From contig NZ_LXHE01000017.1 of assembly GCF_001656295.1 (NCBI RefSeq), positions 97,951-161,950 on the forward strand: 64,000 bases of DNA, given 5' to 3'. Source of the stretch: Moraxella catarrhalis (GTDB lineage: Bacteria > Pseudomonadota > Gammaproteobacteria > Pseudomonadales > Moraxellaceae). Below the pieces are notes generated by a model, which was not told the origin of the DNA, searched no databases, and saw only the letters and a program-made list of their open reading frames with translations. A program made the position numbers and the translations under genes. Every line of letters begins with the position of its first letter. Position 1 is the stretch's first letter. This document shows, in pieces, positions 1-8,580 of the stretch.

Positions 1-761
1 TTTGGCTGAACTTTTAACAAAAGCTGTTGGGCTTTTAGATGGCCATCATTAACTTGAGCTTTTTTAAGGTTTTTCATGATCATATCGCTATTTTTTAACC
101 AGCGACCAATTTCAAGATAAATGACATTGCCTTTATGCTCGGTAAACGGGATGCCTTTGATCTTAATTTTATTTAAAATAAACGGCAGCGGATCTTTACG
201 TAGTAGCGCACGATATAAGCTTACGCCAAGTCGTGCAGCTGGGGCTTTATACCATTGTTTGCTGTGTAGCTCAATCACTTCTGTGTCGCTGATTTGCTTA
301 AGCACCAACCGCTGGGTGTGGCGATCCAGCTGAAGATGAACCAGCTCAAAATTACTGGCCACTGTCGTGTATAGACCCATGATATCCACTGTGCAGGTTA
401 GTCTGAGCCACCCATCATGAATATCCAATTTTAAATTATGTAACAGCCCAACATTTTTTGTAACAAACTTATATAAAGCATCATTAACTTGCTTTTGAGT
501 CAGTGTTACCAAAAGCTCATCAACCAAATTATCAGCTGCTTTGACATAGCCATGCTTGATATTGCCAAAAGTTTGTTGCCAGCTTAAGAGCAAGCTTTCA
601 TTAAACCAACTGCCACTGTCTTTGGCATCTAATTGATTTTCAAAAATCATCGTGTCCGTTTGCGTTTTATCTGTATGATAAAAAGTTGTGTCATTGCCGT
701 TTTTCATCATTTGGGCATTGGGCAGCTGAGAAGATGGGTGGGTTGTTTGAGTATTATCCAT
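1..761 (-). CDS. Hypothetical protein, C-terminus cut by window edge
   Basis: An open frame runs on the minus strand from an ATG at 761-759 to the left edge, 253 codons without a stop; the true end lies outside the window. I do not recognise the family. The N-terminal 50 residues are polar and low in complexity (many Asn, Thr, Gln), with no signal peptide or membrane segment. The rest alternates hydrophobic and charged residues as in a folded soluble domain, for example LRLTCTVDIMGLY and a segment LYRALLRKDPLPFILNKIKI. The basic, amphipathic later part could bind membrane or nucleic acid, but that is a guess. Existence of the gene is supported by the long clean frame; function is unknown. Confidence 0.7.
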   Translation of the reverse strand, partial: MDNTQTTHPSSQLPNAQMMKNGNDTTFYHTDKTQTDTMIFENQLDAKDSGSWFNESLLLSWQQTFGNIKHGYVKAADNLVDELLVTLTQKQVNDALYKFVTKNVGLLHNLKLDIHDGWLRLTCTVDIMGLYTTVASNFELVHLQLDRHTQRLVLKQISDTEVIELHSKQWYKAPAARLGVSLYRALLRKDPLPFILNKIKIKGIPFTEHKGNVIYLEIGRWLKNSDMIMKNLKKAQVNDGHLKAQQLLLKVQP

Positions 762-932
762 ATGATTCGATCTTAAATTTGATTATCCTAAATCGCTATG
801 GTTTGATAACCAAAGCCTACTAAATATAAATTGATGAGTATTTTAGCAAATTTTTTGTGGGATAAGATGGGTGAATCGGTAATTTTTTGTAGCTTTAAAA
901 AGTATGTGATCTTGTCAATGCCGATCGATTAT

Positions 933-1145
933 CTAACGCCGAAAAATATGTAAAACAATGCTCAACACCACGCTAATAATGATCATGGTAACAATCGGAA
1001 AATAAACACGCGTCTGCCCACTTGGGGAATGATGGCTGATATCGCCAGGCAATTTACCAAACCATGAAAGTGCGTTTGGAAAAATGCTCAAAATAATACC
1101 AATAAAAACAAAAACAATGCCAATTAAAAGAAATATTTTTGCCAT
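933..1145 (-). CDS. DUF2905 family small membrane protein
   Basis: A 70-residue protein with two hydrophobic segments (about residues 4-25 and 48-67) joined by a short loop containing WFGKLPGDI. That loop followed by a Pro-containing second helix is the signature of the DUF2905 family, small inner-membrane proteins of unknown function. Length is normal for the family. It stands alone, divergent from nspC, with about 85 bases between the two starts. Family assignment is fairly sure from the motif; no biochemical role is known. Confidence 0.85.
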   Translation of the reverse strand: MAKIFLLIGIVFVFIGIILSIFPNALSWFGKLPGDISHHSPSGQTRVYFPIVTMIIISVVLSIVLHIFRR

Positions 1146-1230
1146 AAATGATCTGAATGCCTGCCTTTTAAAACAAATCTACCAAAAATTTTGTTAAAAT
1201 ATACCATGAATTTTATCAAAGGAATTTATC

Positions 1231-2433
1231 ATGAGTCAATTTTTTGCTCGATTAACTCCTAAGCAAAAGCAATGTTTAGCAACCATTCAAACGCCGTATT
1301 ATTTGCTTGATGAGCGTGCCATCATTGACAACCTTAGCATCACGCAAAAGGTTTGTCATGAGTCTGGTGCAAAAGCGTTACTTGCACTCAAATGCTTTGC
1401 CACTTGGGGGATTTTTGAATCTATGAAGCCTTATCTTCACGGCACAACTTCCTCGTCCTTAAAGGAAGTGCGACTGGGCAAAGAATGCTTTGGCGGTGAA
1501 ACACACGCTTATAGCGTGGCTTATGCCGATCATGAAATCAAGGAAGTTCTTGGTTATTGTGATAAGATCATTTTTAATTCTTTTAATCAATTAAATAGAT
1601 TTGGACAACTGGCTCGCGATAAAAACATCCCTGTTGGGCTTCGCCTAAACCCCCAAACCAGTAACTCATCATTCATCATCGCCGATCCTGCCAGACCATT
1701 TAGCCGTTTGGGCGAGCATGATGTTGAGAGCATTATGGCGATAGCTGATCAGATTACTGGTGTGATGATTCATAATAATTGTGAGAACACTGATTTTGAG
1801 GCATTTAGCCAAAGTTTGACCGATATAGAAAACCGCTTTGGTGAGTTATTTCATCGCTTAGAATGGATCAGCTTTGGCGGTGGTATCCATTATATTGACC
1901 AAAATTATCCTTTAGATAAATTCATCAGTCGTCTGAAGTCTTTCAGCGAAACCTACGGCGTGCAAATTTACCTTGAGCCTGGAGAAGCGTCGGTACATCA
2001 AGGTGCTGTGCTGGTAACCAGTGTGCTTGATACGCTGCATAATGGTAAGCCTCTGGCGGTAGTTGATGCATCCATTGAGGCGCATATGTTAGATTTGCTG
2101 ATTTATCGCCAATCTTCGCCGCTGGCTTATGTTAATGACACAGCTTATGATATTGAAGGTACAGATTTTGATGGCACATCGGCAGATGAAACCTCAGTAA
2201 GAATCTATGGCAAATCCTGTTTGGCGGGTGATATTTTTGGAGATTATACGCTTAATGAACCTTTAAAGATTGGTGACAAAGTCGCTTTTGGCAATGCCGC
2301 TGCTTATACAATGGTTAAGAAAAATTGGTTTAATGGCGTTGATATGCCATCGATTGTGATTATTCGCCAAGATGGTGAAATCATGATTCAACGCCAATTT
2401 GATTATGAAGATTATAAAGCCAGTCTGTCTTAA
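1231..2433 (+). CDS. nspC: Carboxynorspermidine/carboxyspermidine decarboxylase
   Basis: PLP-dependent decarboxylase of the alanine-racemase fold that removes CO2 from carboxynorspermidine or carboxyspermidine, the last step of the alternative (SAM-decarboxylase independent) spermidine route. Visible motifs: the PLP lysine in LALKCF (about residue 54), the Gly-rich phosphate-binding stretch SFGGGIHY (about 215), EPGEA (about 250) and the second active-site segment GKSCLAGD (about 330) with its conserved Cys. At 400 residues it has the usual length. Start: ATG 1231, with AAAGGAA 7 bases upstream. The partner dehydrogenase gene follows 190 bases downstream on the same strand, so both steps of the pathway are encoded together. 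The aminopropyl donor genes (dat, ddc) are not in the window. Confidence 0.93.
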   Translation: MSQFFARLTPKQKQCLATIQTPYYLLDERAIIDNLSITQKVCHESGAKALLALKCFATWGIFESMKPYLHGTTSSSLKEVRLGKECFGGETHAYSVAYADHEIKEVLGYCDKIIFNSFNQLNRFGQLARDKNIPVGLRLNPQTSNSSFIIADPARPFSRLGEHDVESIMAIADQITGVMIHNNCENTDFEAFSQSLTDIENRFGELFHRLEWISFGGGIHYIDQNYPLDKFISRLKSFSETYGVQIYLEPGEASVHQGAVLVTSVLDTLHNGKPLAVVDASIEAHMLDLLIYRQSSPLAYVNDTAYDIEGTDFDGTSADETSVRIYGKSCLAGDIFGDYTLNEPLKIGDKVAFGNAAAYTMVKKNWFNGVDMPSIVIIRQDGEIMIQRQFDYEDYKASLS

Positions 2434-2624
2434 ATGAAACATTACTTTGAAGAATAAATGATTGCCTAGCTGCTTGAAAATCAGGCAAATAATCGCTATT
2501 ATTAAAGGCTTTATCATCAATAGCAAATAATTTGGGTGTGTGAATTTTCCTTGAAGTCTTCCTTTTTAATTCATGCACAAGTATTGATAAGCTCATTTCA
2601 TTCATTGGGCATTAAGGAGGATTG

Positions 2625-3875
2625 ATGTCTCAGGCAAAAAATGTACTCATCATTGGTGCAGGTGGTGTCGCTCAGGTGGTTGCACACAAATGTGCAATGG
2701 CAAATGATATTTTTGGGGAAATTCACATCGCATCACGCAAGATTGACAAGTGTCAAGCTATTGCCAAAAATGTCGCCAAAAAGGGCAGTTTTAAGCGTGA
2801 TGCCGTTTTGCATACTCATGCTGTAGATGCGATGAATCATCACGCTGTGGCTGAATTGATCCGCAAAACAAATACAGATATCGTGATTAATGTTGGCTCA
2901 CCATTTATTAATATGAGCGTGATGGATGCGTGCATCGAAACAGGTACGCATTATTTAGATACTGCCATTTATGAAGATCCGCATAAAATTTGTGAAACGC
3001 CGCCTTGGTATGAAAATTATGAATGGAAAAAACGAGAAGCCTTCAAAAAAGCAGGTGCGACCGCCATCTTGGGTGTGGGCTTTGATCCAGGTGTTGTCAA
3101 TGCATACGCACGGTTGGGTGTTGAGTATTTTGATGAAGACAGCGTAACCGATATTGATATCATTGATATTAATGCTGGTAGCCATGGCAAATATTTTGCA
3201 ACCAATTTTGATCCTGAGATTAATTTTCGTGAGTTCACTGGCGTGGTTTATTCTTGGCAAAATAGCCAATGGCAGACCAACCAAATGTTTGAAGTCAAGC
3301 GCACGGATGACTTACCAGTCGTCGGTATTCAAAACAGCTATCTAAGCGGGCACGATGAACTGCACTCTTTGCACAAAAACTTAAATGTGCCGAATATCCG
3401 TTTTTGGATGGGGTTTGGTGATCATTATATCAATGTATTTGGCGTGCTAAAAAATCTTGGTCTCTTATCAGAGCAGCCGATCACAACTGCCGAGGGTCTA
3501 GAAGTAGTGCCTCTAAAAGTCGTCAAGGCGGTTTTACCCAATCCTGCCAGTCTTGCCGAACATTATACAGGTAAGACCTGTATCGGCAATAAAGTTAAGG
3601 GGGAAAAAGACGGCGAGACTCAAGAAATATTTATTTATAATATCATCGATCATGAAGACGCTTATGCCGAAGTCGGTAGTCAAGGCATTTCTTATACCGC
3701 AGGTGTGCCGCCTGTTGCAGCAGCACTTTTGATCGCCAGTGGTGAATGGAATGTAGGTACGATGGTCAATGTTGAAGAGCTAGATGCTAGACCTTTTATC
3801 AATCTACTAAATACCATGGGTTTGACGACACGCATTGCTGATAAAGATGGCGATCGATTGTTAGCATTTAGTTAA
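2625..3875 (+). CDS. Carboxynorspermidine synthase (saccharopine dehydrogenase family)
   Basis: NAD(P)H-dependent reductase of the saccharopine-dehydrogenase/Lys1-like family, 416 residues. It joins aspartate semialdehyde to putrescine or diaminopropane to give carboxyspermidine or carboxynorspermidine, the substrate of NspC. The N-terminus has a Rossmann nucleotide site (VLIIGAGGVAQVVAHKCA); middle motifs include DTAIYEDP and GVGFDPGVVNAYA, typical of CANSDH. Start choice: an in-frame TTG lies at 2622 but only one base after AAGGAGG (2614-2620); the ATG at 2625 is better spaced. Placement right behind nspC supports the specific assignment over lysine metabolism. A stem-loop with a T run at 3896 ends the unit. 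Confidence 0.9.
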   Translation: MSQAKNVLIIGAGGVAQVVAHKCAMANDIFGEIHIASRKIDKCQAIAKNVAKKGSFKRDAVLHTHAVDAMNHHAVAELIRKTNTDIVINVGSPFINMSVMDACIETGTHYLDTAIYEDPHKICETPPWYENYEWKKREAFKKAGATAILGVGFDPGVVNAYARLGVEYFDEDSVTDIDIIDINAGSHGKYFATNFDPEINFREFTGVVYSWQNSQWQTNQMFEVKRTDDLPVVGIQNSYLSGHDELHSLHKNLNVPNIRFWMGFGDHYINVFGVLKNLGLLSEQPITTAEGLEVVPLKVVKAVLPNPASLAEHYTGKTCIGNKVKGEKDGETQEIFIYNIIDHEDAYAEVGSQGISYTAGVPPVAAALLIASGEWNVGTMVNVEELDARPFINLLNTMGLTTRIADKDGDRLLAFS

Positions 3876-3895
3876 CCTAAGCTTTGAATCATAGT

Positions 3896-3931
3896 GCAGC
3901 AATGCAAATGCCTTGCTGCGTTTTTGCTTTT
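3896..3931 (+). terminator. Rho-independent terminator after the polyamine genes
   Basis: A perfect 7-bp stem (GCAGCAA / TTGCTGC) with a 10-base loop is followed by GTTTTTGCTTTTT. It lies 20 bases after the CANSDH stop and ahead of the queD-like gene, whose probable -10 box TATAAT is at 3951-3956. Confidence 0.75.
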
Positions 3932-3994
3932 TGTCAAAAATCACCTGTGATATAATCATTCTAAACGAGCAAAATAGTACATTAAAGGCTTATT

Positions 3995-4591
3995 ATGCGA
4001 ATTCGCAAACTGTTTAAATTTGAAAATGCACACATTGTGCGTAATTGTTCATCCGATCGCTGTAAACGATCCATACATGGACACAGCTATGAAGTTGAGC
4101 TGATTTTGGAGGCGCATCGTCTTGATCATGGTCAAATGGTTTATGATTTTGGACTATTAAAGCACCATATCAAAGATATCATAGATAGTTTTGATCACGC
4201 CATCACTTTTTGGGATAAAGACGATCCAAGCTATATCCAAGCCTGCAAGGACTTCAGCGCGCGTTGGGTGAGTTTGCCTGTGTCGCCTTCAGCCGAGCAG
4301 TTTAGCCGAGTGATTTTCTTTTGGGCAGATGCCATTTTGAATCAAACTGTCATGCAAAACGGTGAACAAGATATCAGCATTTATTCCGTCATTGTCCATG
4401 AGACAGCGACAGGCTATGCTCAGTGCTTTAAGCAAGATGTTGAAAATGAACAAATGGGCGTACTTCACTTAGCTGATTTTGAGTTCAGTGAGCAAGTTAA
4501 ATCAGAGTGGAGCGACCCTCAAATGTATGATAAGCTGCTAAAAGGTGACGCATTTGTCAATCCAAAAGTGGATTTGCAGGTTCAAGTATGA
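3995..4591 (+). CDS. queD: 6-carboxytetrahydropterin synthase / 6-pyruvoyl-tetrahydropterin synthase family
   Basis: Zinc enzyme of the PTPS/QueD fold that converts dihydroneopterin triphosphate toward 6-carboxytetrahydropterin, an early step to queuosine in tRNA. Zinc ligands are visible as His13 (FENAHIV) and the two His of IHGH (28 and 30), with a Cys at 23 in the position of the catalytic cysteine. FDHAITF around residue 66 is a second family motif. At 198 residues it is longer than E. coli QueD (about 120), so a related pterin reaction is possible; the symbol is given with reserve. A TATAAT box lies at 3951-3956. Its 3' end overlaps tsaE by 4 bases, so translation is probably coupled. 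Confidence 0.75.
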   Translation: MRIRKLFKFENAHIVRNCSSDRCKRSIHGHSYEVELILEAHRLDHGQMVYDFGLLKHHIKDIIDSFDHAITFWDKDDPSYIQACKDFSARWVSLPVSPSAEQFSRVIFFWADAILNQTVMQNGEQDISIYSVIVHETATGYAQCFKQDVENEQMGVLHLADFEFSEQVKSEWSDPQMYDKLLKGDAFVNPKVDLQVQV

Positions 4592-5034
4592 ACAGTCAAA
4601 CCTTATCCTTACACAGTGAAGCGGACACCCAAGCACTTGCCGAAAAATTGGCTCAGATGCACTTATCGGGCAGTGTGTGGTTGTCAGGTGATTTGGGTGC
4701 AGGCAAAACGACTTTAGTACGCTATTGGCTACAAGCTATGGGTCATAAAGGTGCTGTCAAAAGCCCCACTTACACGCTGGTAGAGCCTTATCAAATCAAT
4801 ATACAAGGGGGGTTAAAGCCTGTTTATCACGCTGATTTATATCGCTTGAATGATTCTGAAGAGCTTGATTTTATTGGCTTTTATGAATATTTTGATGAAC
4901 CAAACAGCCTTGTTATTATTGAGTGGGCAAGCCGTGCCAGTCAAGTCCTGCCTAAGCCTGATTATCATATTGATATCATTCGCCATCTTGATGACAAAAG
5001 AGTCGTTACCTTGACAGGCTTTGAGGAAGTATGA
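4588..5034 (+). CDS. tsaE: tRNA threonylcarbamoyladenosine biosynthesis ATPase TsaE
   Basis: Small P-loop ATPase (148 residues) that works with TsaB and TsaD to make the t6A modification at position 37 of ANN-decoding tRNAs. Motifs: Walker A in SGDLGAGKTTLVRYW (about 34-48), SPTYTLVEPY (about 59-68), HADLYRL (about 81-87) and IIEWASR (about 109-115), all hallmarks of TsaE/YjeE. It overlaps the previous gene by 4 bases (ATGA) and shares a TGATG junction with miaA, a neighbouring tRNA-A37 modification gene. That makes a compact tRNA-modification operon with the queuosine-type gene ahead. Confidence 0.95.
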   Translation: MNSQTLSLHSEADTQALAEKLAQMHLSGSVWLSGDLGAGKTTLVRYWLQAMGHKGAVKSPTYTLVEPYQINIQGGLKPVYHADLYRLNDSEELDFIGFYEYFDEPNSLVIIEWASRASQVLPKPDYHIDIIRHLDDKRVVTLTGFEEV

Positions 5035-6143
5035 TGAATCTGCCGCATTATACCGATTTGCCGGATAACAGTGTTGTTTGCCTAATGTCTCCGACCGCCA
5101 GTGGCAAGACAGATTTGGCGTTCAAGCTGTACGATACGGGCAGATTTGAGCTGATATCTGTGGACAGTGCGCTGATTTATCAAGGTATGGATATTGGTAC
5201 TGCCAAACCTACCAAAGATGAGCTTAGAGCTTATCCGCATCATTTGGTAGATATTTTGACGCCCACTCAGAGCTATAGCGTCGCAAATTTTATCCAAGAT
5301 GTGGAGTGCTTGATTGGCAAGATTCATGCGCGCAATAAAATCCCTGTTTTAGTCGGCGGAACGATGATGTATTATATGGCGCTGCTTGATGGGATATCCA
5401 CAGTACCACAAACCAAGCCAACCATCCGCAATCAAGTCAAAGCTTGGCATGATGAAAAAGGCAATGAACCTTTGTATGAGTACCTAAGGCAGCATGATCC
5501 TGTGATTTGCCAAAAGCTCAAAGTTACAGACACACAGCGCATCACCCGTGCGGTTGAGGTGCACATGCAAACCGGTAAGCCCTTAAGTGAATGGCAATCG
5601 ACGCCCAAAGTAGCGATCAGCGACCACCCAAAATGGCATTGGTACGCTATCATCGTCACGCCAGACAGAGCTTGGCTGCATGAGCGGATCGAACAAAGGC
5701 TTGAAAAAATGTGGGCGGATGGATTTTTACAAGAAGTGATCGGACTCATTGAGCATCATTCAGATCTGACAGCTGACATGCCGGCGCTGCGTGCCGTCGG
5801 ATATCGCCAAGTGCTTGATTATTTGATCGCAATTAACCATCCCTGCGTCACCGCTCATCCTGGGCTTAAGTCATATTATGATGTTCAAACATCTAACAAA
5901 AAGCAAGAAATTGGCTCAATTCATCAAGATTTTAACAAAAAATTTAAAAAAACCATGACAAATGCAGGGGATTTGGCTTGTCAAGATATGAAAAATAAGG
6001 CATTATATGCTACAAGACAGTTAGCAAAACGCCAATATACTTGGCTGAAGCAATTGGCACAGACAGATAACCCAACCAAAAATAATTTAACAATAGTATC
6101 ATTTAATAGCATAAAACAAGTAGAACAGCAATTGTTGCAATAA
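5034..6143 (+). CDS. miaA: tRNA dimethylallyltransferase
   Basis: Transfers a dimethylallyl group to A37 of tRNAs reading UNN codons. Motifs: P-loop SPTASGKTDLAF near the N-terminus, DSALIYQGMDIGTAKP, VGGTMMYY, QRITRAVEV and the C-terminal ATRQLAKRQYTWL. About 369 residues against roughly 310-320 in most bacteria: an extra segment of near 48 polar residues lies between VLDYL and ATRQLAKRQ (about residues 265-315). Two ATGs overlap at the start (5031 and 5034); the second is better spaced from GAGG at 5023-5026. The gene abuts tsaE and is followed by hfq, the common gamma-proteobacterial order. Confidence 0.95.
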   Translation: MNLPHYTDLPDNSVVCLMSPTASGKTDLAFKLYDTGRFELISVDSALIYQGMDIGTAKPTKDELRAYPHHLVDILTPTQSYSVANFIQDVECLIGKIHARNKIPVLVGGTMMYYMALLDGISTVPQTKPTIRNQVKAWHDEKGNEPLYEYLRQHDPVICQKLKVTDTQRITRAVEVHMQTGKPLSEWQSTPKVAISDHPKWHWYAIIVTPDRAWLHERIEQRLEKMWADGFLQEVIGLIEHHSDLTADMPALRAVGYRQVLDYLIAINHPCVTAHPGLKSYYDVQTSNKKQEIGSIHQDFNKKFKKTMTNAGDLACQDMKNKALYATRQLAKRQYTWLKQLAQTDNPTKNNLTIVSFNSIKQVEQQLLQ

Positions 6144-6198
6144 CTTATGAGGAATTTCCCCGTTTGCATTGCTTTAGCTATTTAGATTGGAGAAACTT

Positions 6199-6843
6199 AT
6201 GTCAAAAGGACAAACTTTACAAGACCCATTTTTGAATGCTTTGCGTAAAGATCGTATTCCAGTATCAATTTTTTTGGTCAATGGCATAAAGCTACAAGGA
6301 CAGATCGAATCTTTTGATCAATATGTTGTCTTATTGAAGAACACAGTCAGCCAAATGGTGTATAAGCACGCCATTTCAACGGTTGTACCCACCAGAAACC
6401 CCCGCACAGAAGGCGGCTCTACACCAGCTCAATCCACAGGTGGATATCAAGGCTCTAATTTGGGCGTCATGACCAGTGGTACTTATCAAGGCAATGGCTT
6501 TGAGCGCCGCCAAAATCAAGGCGGATTTGATCGCGGTGGTATGGGCTATCAAGGCAGCCCTCGTCCACAGGGCGGCTTTACTCGCACGCCTCAGAGTGGC
6601 TTTGAGCGTCAAACTCAAGGCGGATTTGATCGCGGTGGTATGGGCTATCAAGGTGGCGGCATGGGCGGCATTAATCACACAGGATTTGATCGTCAAAGCT
6701 TTGATCGTTCAGGCTTTGAGGAACGTGGATTTGATGGTAAAGCTTTTGAAAGCAACGATACCAGAAATTTTAACCACTCAGGCTTTGATGCTAAGCCAGA
6801 CCCAAAATTTAATCATGACGATGATTTTGAGAATCAGTCCTAA
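6199..6843 (+). CDS. hfq: RNA chaperone Hfq with long glycine-rich repeat tail
   Basis: Sm-like hexameric RNA chaperone that pairs small RNAs with mRNAs. The Sm core is at residues 1-66: [12 protein letters not shown], Sm1 with [22 protein letters not shown], and Sm2 with the YKHA signature. Beyond residue 70 follows a tail of about 145 residues rich in Gly, Phe, Asp, Arg and Gln, with repeats such as [12 protein letters not shown], presumably disordered. Total 214 residues against 102 in E. coli; long repeated tails are known from Acinetobacter and Moraxella. Start: the ATG at 6199 follows GGAG at 6189-6192; a TTG at 6187 is upstream of that site and unlikely. It lies 55 bases after miaA and is closed by a terminator at 6897. 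Confidence 0.96.
   Translation: MSKGQTLQDPFLNALRKDRIPVSIFLVNGIKLQGQIESFDQYVVLLKNTVSQMVYKHAISTVVPTRNPRTEGGSTPAQSTGGYQGSNLGVMTSGTYQGNGFERRQNQGGFDRGGMGYQGSPRPQGGFTRTPQSGFERQTQGGFDRGGMGYQGGGMGGINHTGFDRQSFDRSGFEERGFDGKAFESNDTRNFNHSGFDAKPDPKFNHDDDFENQS
6516..6653 (+). repeat. 39-bp direct repeat inside hfq tail
   Basis: Two identical 39-bp copies at 6516-6554 and 6615-6653 encode the same peptide, including [11 protein letters not shown], in the same frame, 99 bp apart. Perfect identity at the DNA level suggests recent duplication or gene conversion. Copy-number change would alter tail length in 33-residue steps without breaking the frame. Confidence 0.85.
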
Positions 6844-6896
6844 TCCAGTTATAACCTGACTGACTTATCCAGCCCAAAATGAAGTATTTTGGAATC

Positions 6897-6932
6897 AAAC
6901 TTGTATGCGAGCTTATCGTGTACAAGTTTTTT
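6897..6932 (+). terminator. Terminator downstream of hfq
   Basis: Inverted repeat AAACTTGTA / TACAAGTTT with a 15-base loop, directly followed by a T run (to 6932). It lies 54 bases after the hfq stop and separates the miaA-hfq unit from the kdsD operon. Confidence 0.7.
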
Positions 6933-7027
6933 CTTGGGGATGTTTTATAGGTCATAAACTCCAAAATACCAATCAATAGACAGATAAAATGTGCTATTAT
7001 TATGGTCTAAGTTTTTTGATGAATTAA

Positions 7028-8011
7028 ATGGTAATGAGACAAAATAACCTTGCGCCCAGCGATTACATTCAAGATGCTATTGACGCGATCCGTACAGAAC
7101 AGCGTGCTTTAGACCTGTTGATTGATGAGCTTGATGAGCGTTTTGTCAATGCGTGTCAGGCGATTTTGAATTGTTCTGGACGCGTGGTAGTAACAGGCAT
7201 GGGCAAGTCTGGACATATCGGTCGTAAGATCGCAGCTACTTTTGCATCGACGGGCACGCCAGCCTTTTTTATGCACCCTGGGGAAGCAGGGCATGGTGAT
7301 CTGGGGATGCTGGTGCAAGGAGATGTACTCATTGCCATCTCAAATTCGGGTGAGTCAGATGAGATACGCATGCTGCTGCCTGTCGTCAAGCAGTTAAAAA
7401 TCCCACTCATTAGCATCAGTCGCGATAAGCGCGGAGTTTTGCCAAGATCGGCGGATATTGCATTGACTTTGGGTCTGTCCGAAGAAGCGTGCCCCCTTGG
7501 GCTTGCACCAACTTCAAGCACCACAGCAACACTGGCTTTGGGCGATGCGTTGGCGGTGGCGCTATTGCATGCACGTGGATTTACTAGCCATGATTTTGCG
7601 CTTTCTCATCCTGCGGGTGCACTTGGGCGTAAGCTTTTGACGCGTGTTTCTGACATCATGCATACCGATAATTTGCCCATTGTGCATTATAAATCAAGCT
7701 TAAATGAAACTTTATTGGCTATGACCAGTGGGCGCCTAGGTCTTGCTGTGATTGTCGATGATGAAGACAACGTGGTCGGTATTTTTACCGATGGGGATTT
7801 GCGCCGTAAATTGGCGGAGCATACTAAGCTAACCGTTGAAATTCAGACACTGATGACCAAGACACCAAAATCTGCTGATGAGCAGATGCGCGCATCTGAT
7901 GCACTTACTTTGATGAACGAAAATGCAATCAGTCAGCTATTGGTGCTAAAAGACCATCAATTAATCGGCGTAATTAGTATTCATGATATACTAAAAGCTG
8001 GCGTCAGCTAA
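7028..8011 (+). CDS. kdsD: D-arabinose 5-phosphate isomerase
   Basis: Converts ribulose 5-phosphate to arabinose 5-phosphate, the first step of KDO synthesis for lipopolysaccharide. 327 residues, the normal length of the KpsF/GutQ family: an N-terminal SIS sugar-isomerase domain (about 40-190; GMGKSGHIGRKIAATF, HPGEAGHGDLGML, ISNSGESDEI) and two CBS domains (from VSDIMHTDNLPIV and from IQTLMTKTPKSADE). It heads the KDO/LPS-transport operon; kdsC starts 38 bases downstream. A second in-frame ATG at 7034 is an alternative start; neither has a clear ribosome site. Confidence 0.95.
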   Translation: MVMRQNNLAPSDYIQDAIDAIRTEQRALDLLIDELDERFVNACQAILNCSGRVVVTGMGKSGHIGRKIAATFASTGTPAFFMHPGEAGHGDLGMLVQGDVLIAISNSGESDEIRMLLPVVKQLKIPLISISRDKRGVLPRSADIALTLGLSEEACPLGLAPTSSTTATLALGDALAVALLHARGFTSHDFALSHPAGALGRKLLTRVSDIMHTDNLPIVHYKSSLNETLLAMTSGRLGLAVIVDDEDNVVGIFTDGDLRRKLAEHTKLTVEIQTLMTKTPKSADEQMRASDALTLMNENAISQLLVLKDHQLIGVISIHDILKAGVS

Positions 8012-8049
8012 ACTTAAATTCAGTTGATCAAAATTAAAAAGATAAAGCC

Positions 8050-8571
8050 ATGAATGAAATTTACCAAAAAGCCAAAAATGTCAAACTCTTTGCCATGGAT
8101 GTCGACGGCATTTTATCGGATGGGCAAATTATTTATAATTCTGAAGGTGTCGAAACCAAAGCATTTTATGTGCAAGATGGTTTGGGCTTGCAGGCGCTAA
8201 GACAGTCAGGTGTAATTTTAGCCATCATCACAGGTCGAAGCTCTGCCATGGTAGATCGACGCGCCAAAGAGCTTGGCATTGCACACATCATCCAGGGTCG
8301 AGACGATAAATTTACTGCTTTGGCAGGGCTTGCCAAGGAGCTTGGATTTGAGCTGTCGCAGTGTGCCTATATCGGTGATGATTTGCCTGATCTAAAAGCT
8401 GTGCGTGGGGCAGGCTTTGGAATCAGTGTGCCTAATGGGTGTGAGCAGACCAAGGCGGTTTCAGATTATATTACCACCAAAACAGGAGGTCATGGCGCGG
8501 TCAGGGAGGTTTGTGAGCTGATTTTAAAGGCGCAAAATAACTTTGATGCATTCATTGCAAAATTTGAATAG
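8050..8571 (+). CDS. kdsC: 3-deoxy-D-manno-octulosonate-8-phosphate phosphatase
   Basis: HAD-superfamily phosphatase (173 residues) that removes phosphate from KDO-8-phosphate. The nucleophile motif is MDVDGILSDGQI (DxD at about 17-19), followed by the family stretch ALRQSGVILAIITGRSS and the acidic motif YIGDDLPDLKAV. Small, without a cap domain, as in other tetrameric KdsC proteins. It sits between kdsD and lptC, the usual order, and ends 9 bases before lptC, so it is surely co-transcribed. Confidence 0.95.
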   Translation: MNEIYQKAKNVKLFAMDVDGILSDGQIIYNSEGVETKAFYVQDGLGLQALRQSGVILAIITGRSSAMVDRRAKELGIAHIIQGRDDKFTALAGLAKELGFELSQCAYIGDDLPDLKAVRGAGFGISVPNGCEQTKAVSDYITTKTGGHGAVREVCELILKAQNNFDAFIAKFE

Positions 8572-8580
8572 GCAGCCCAA

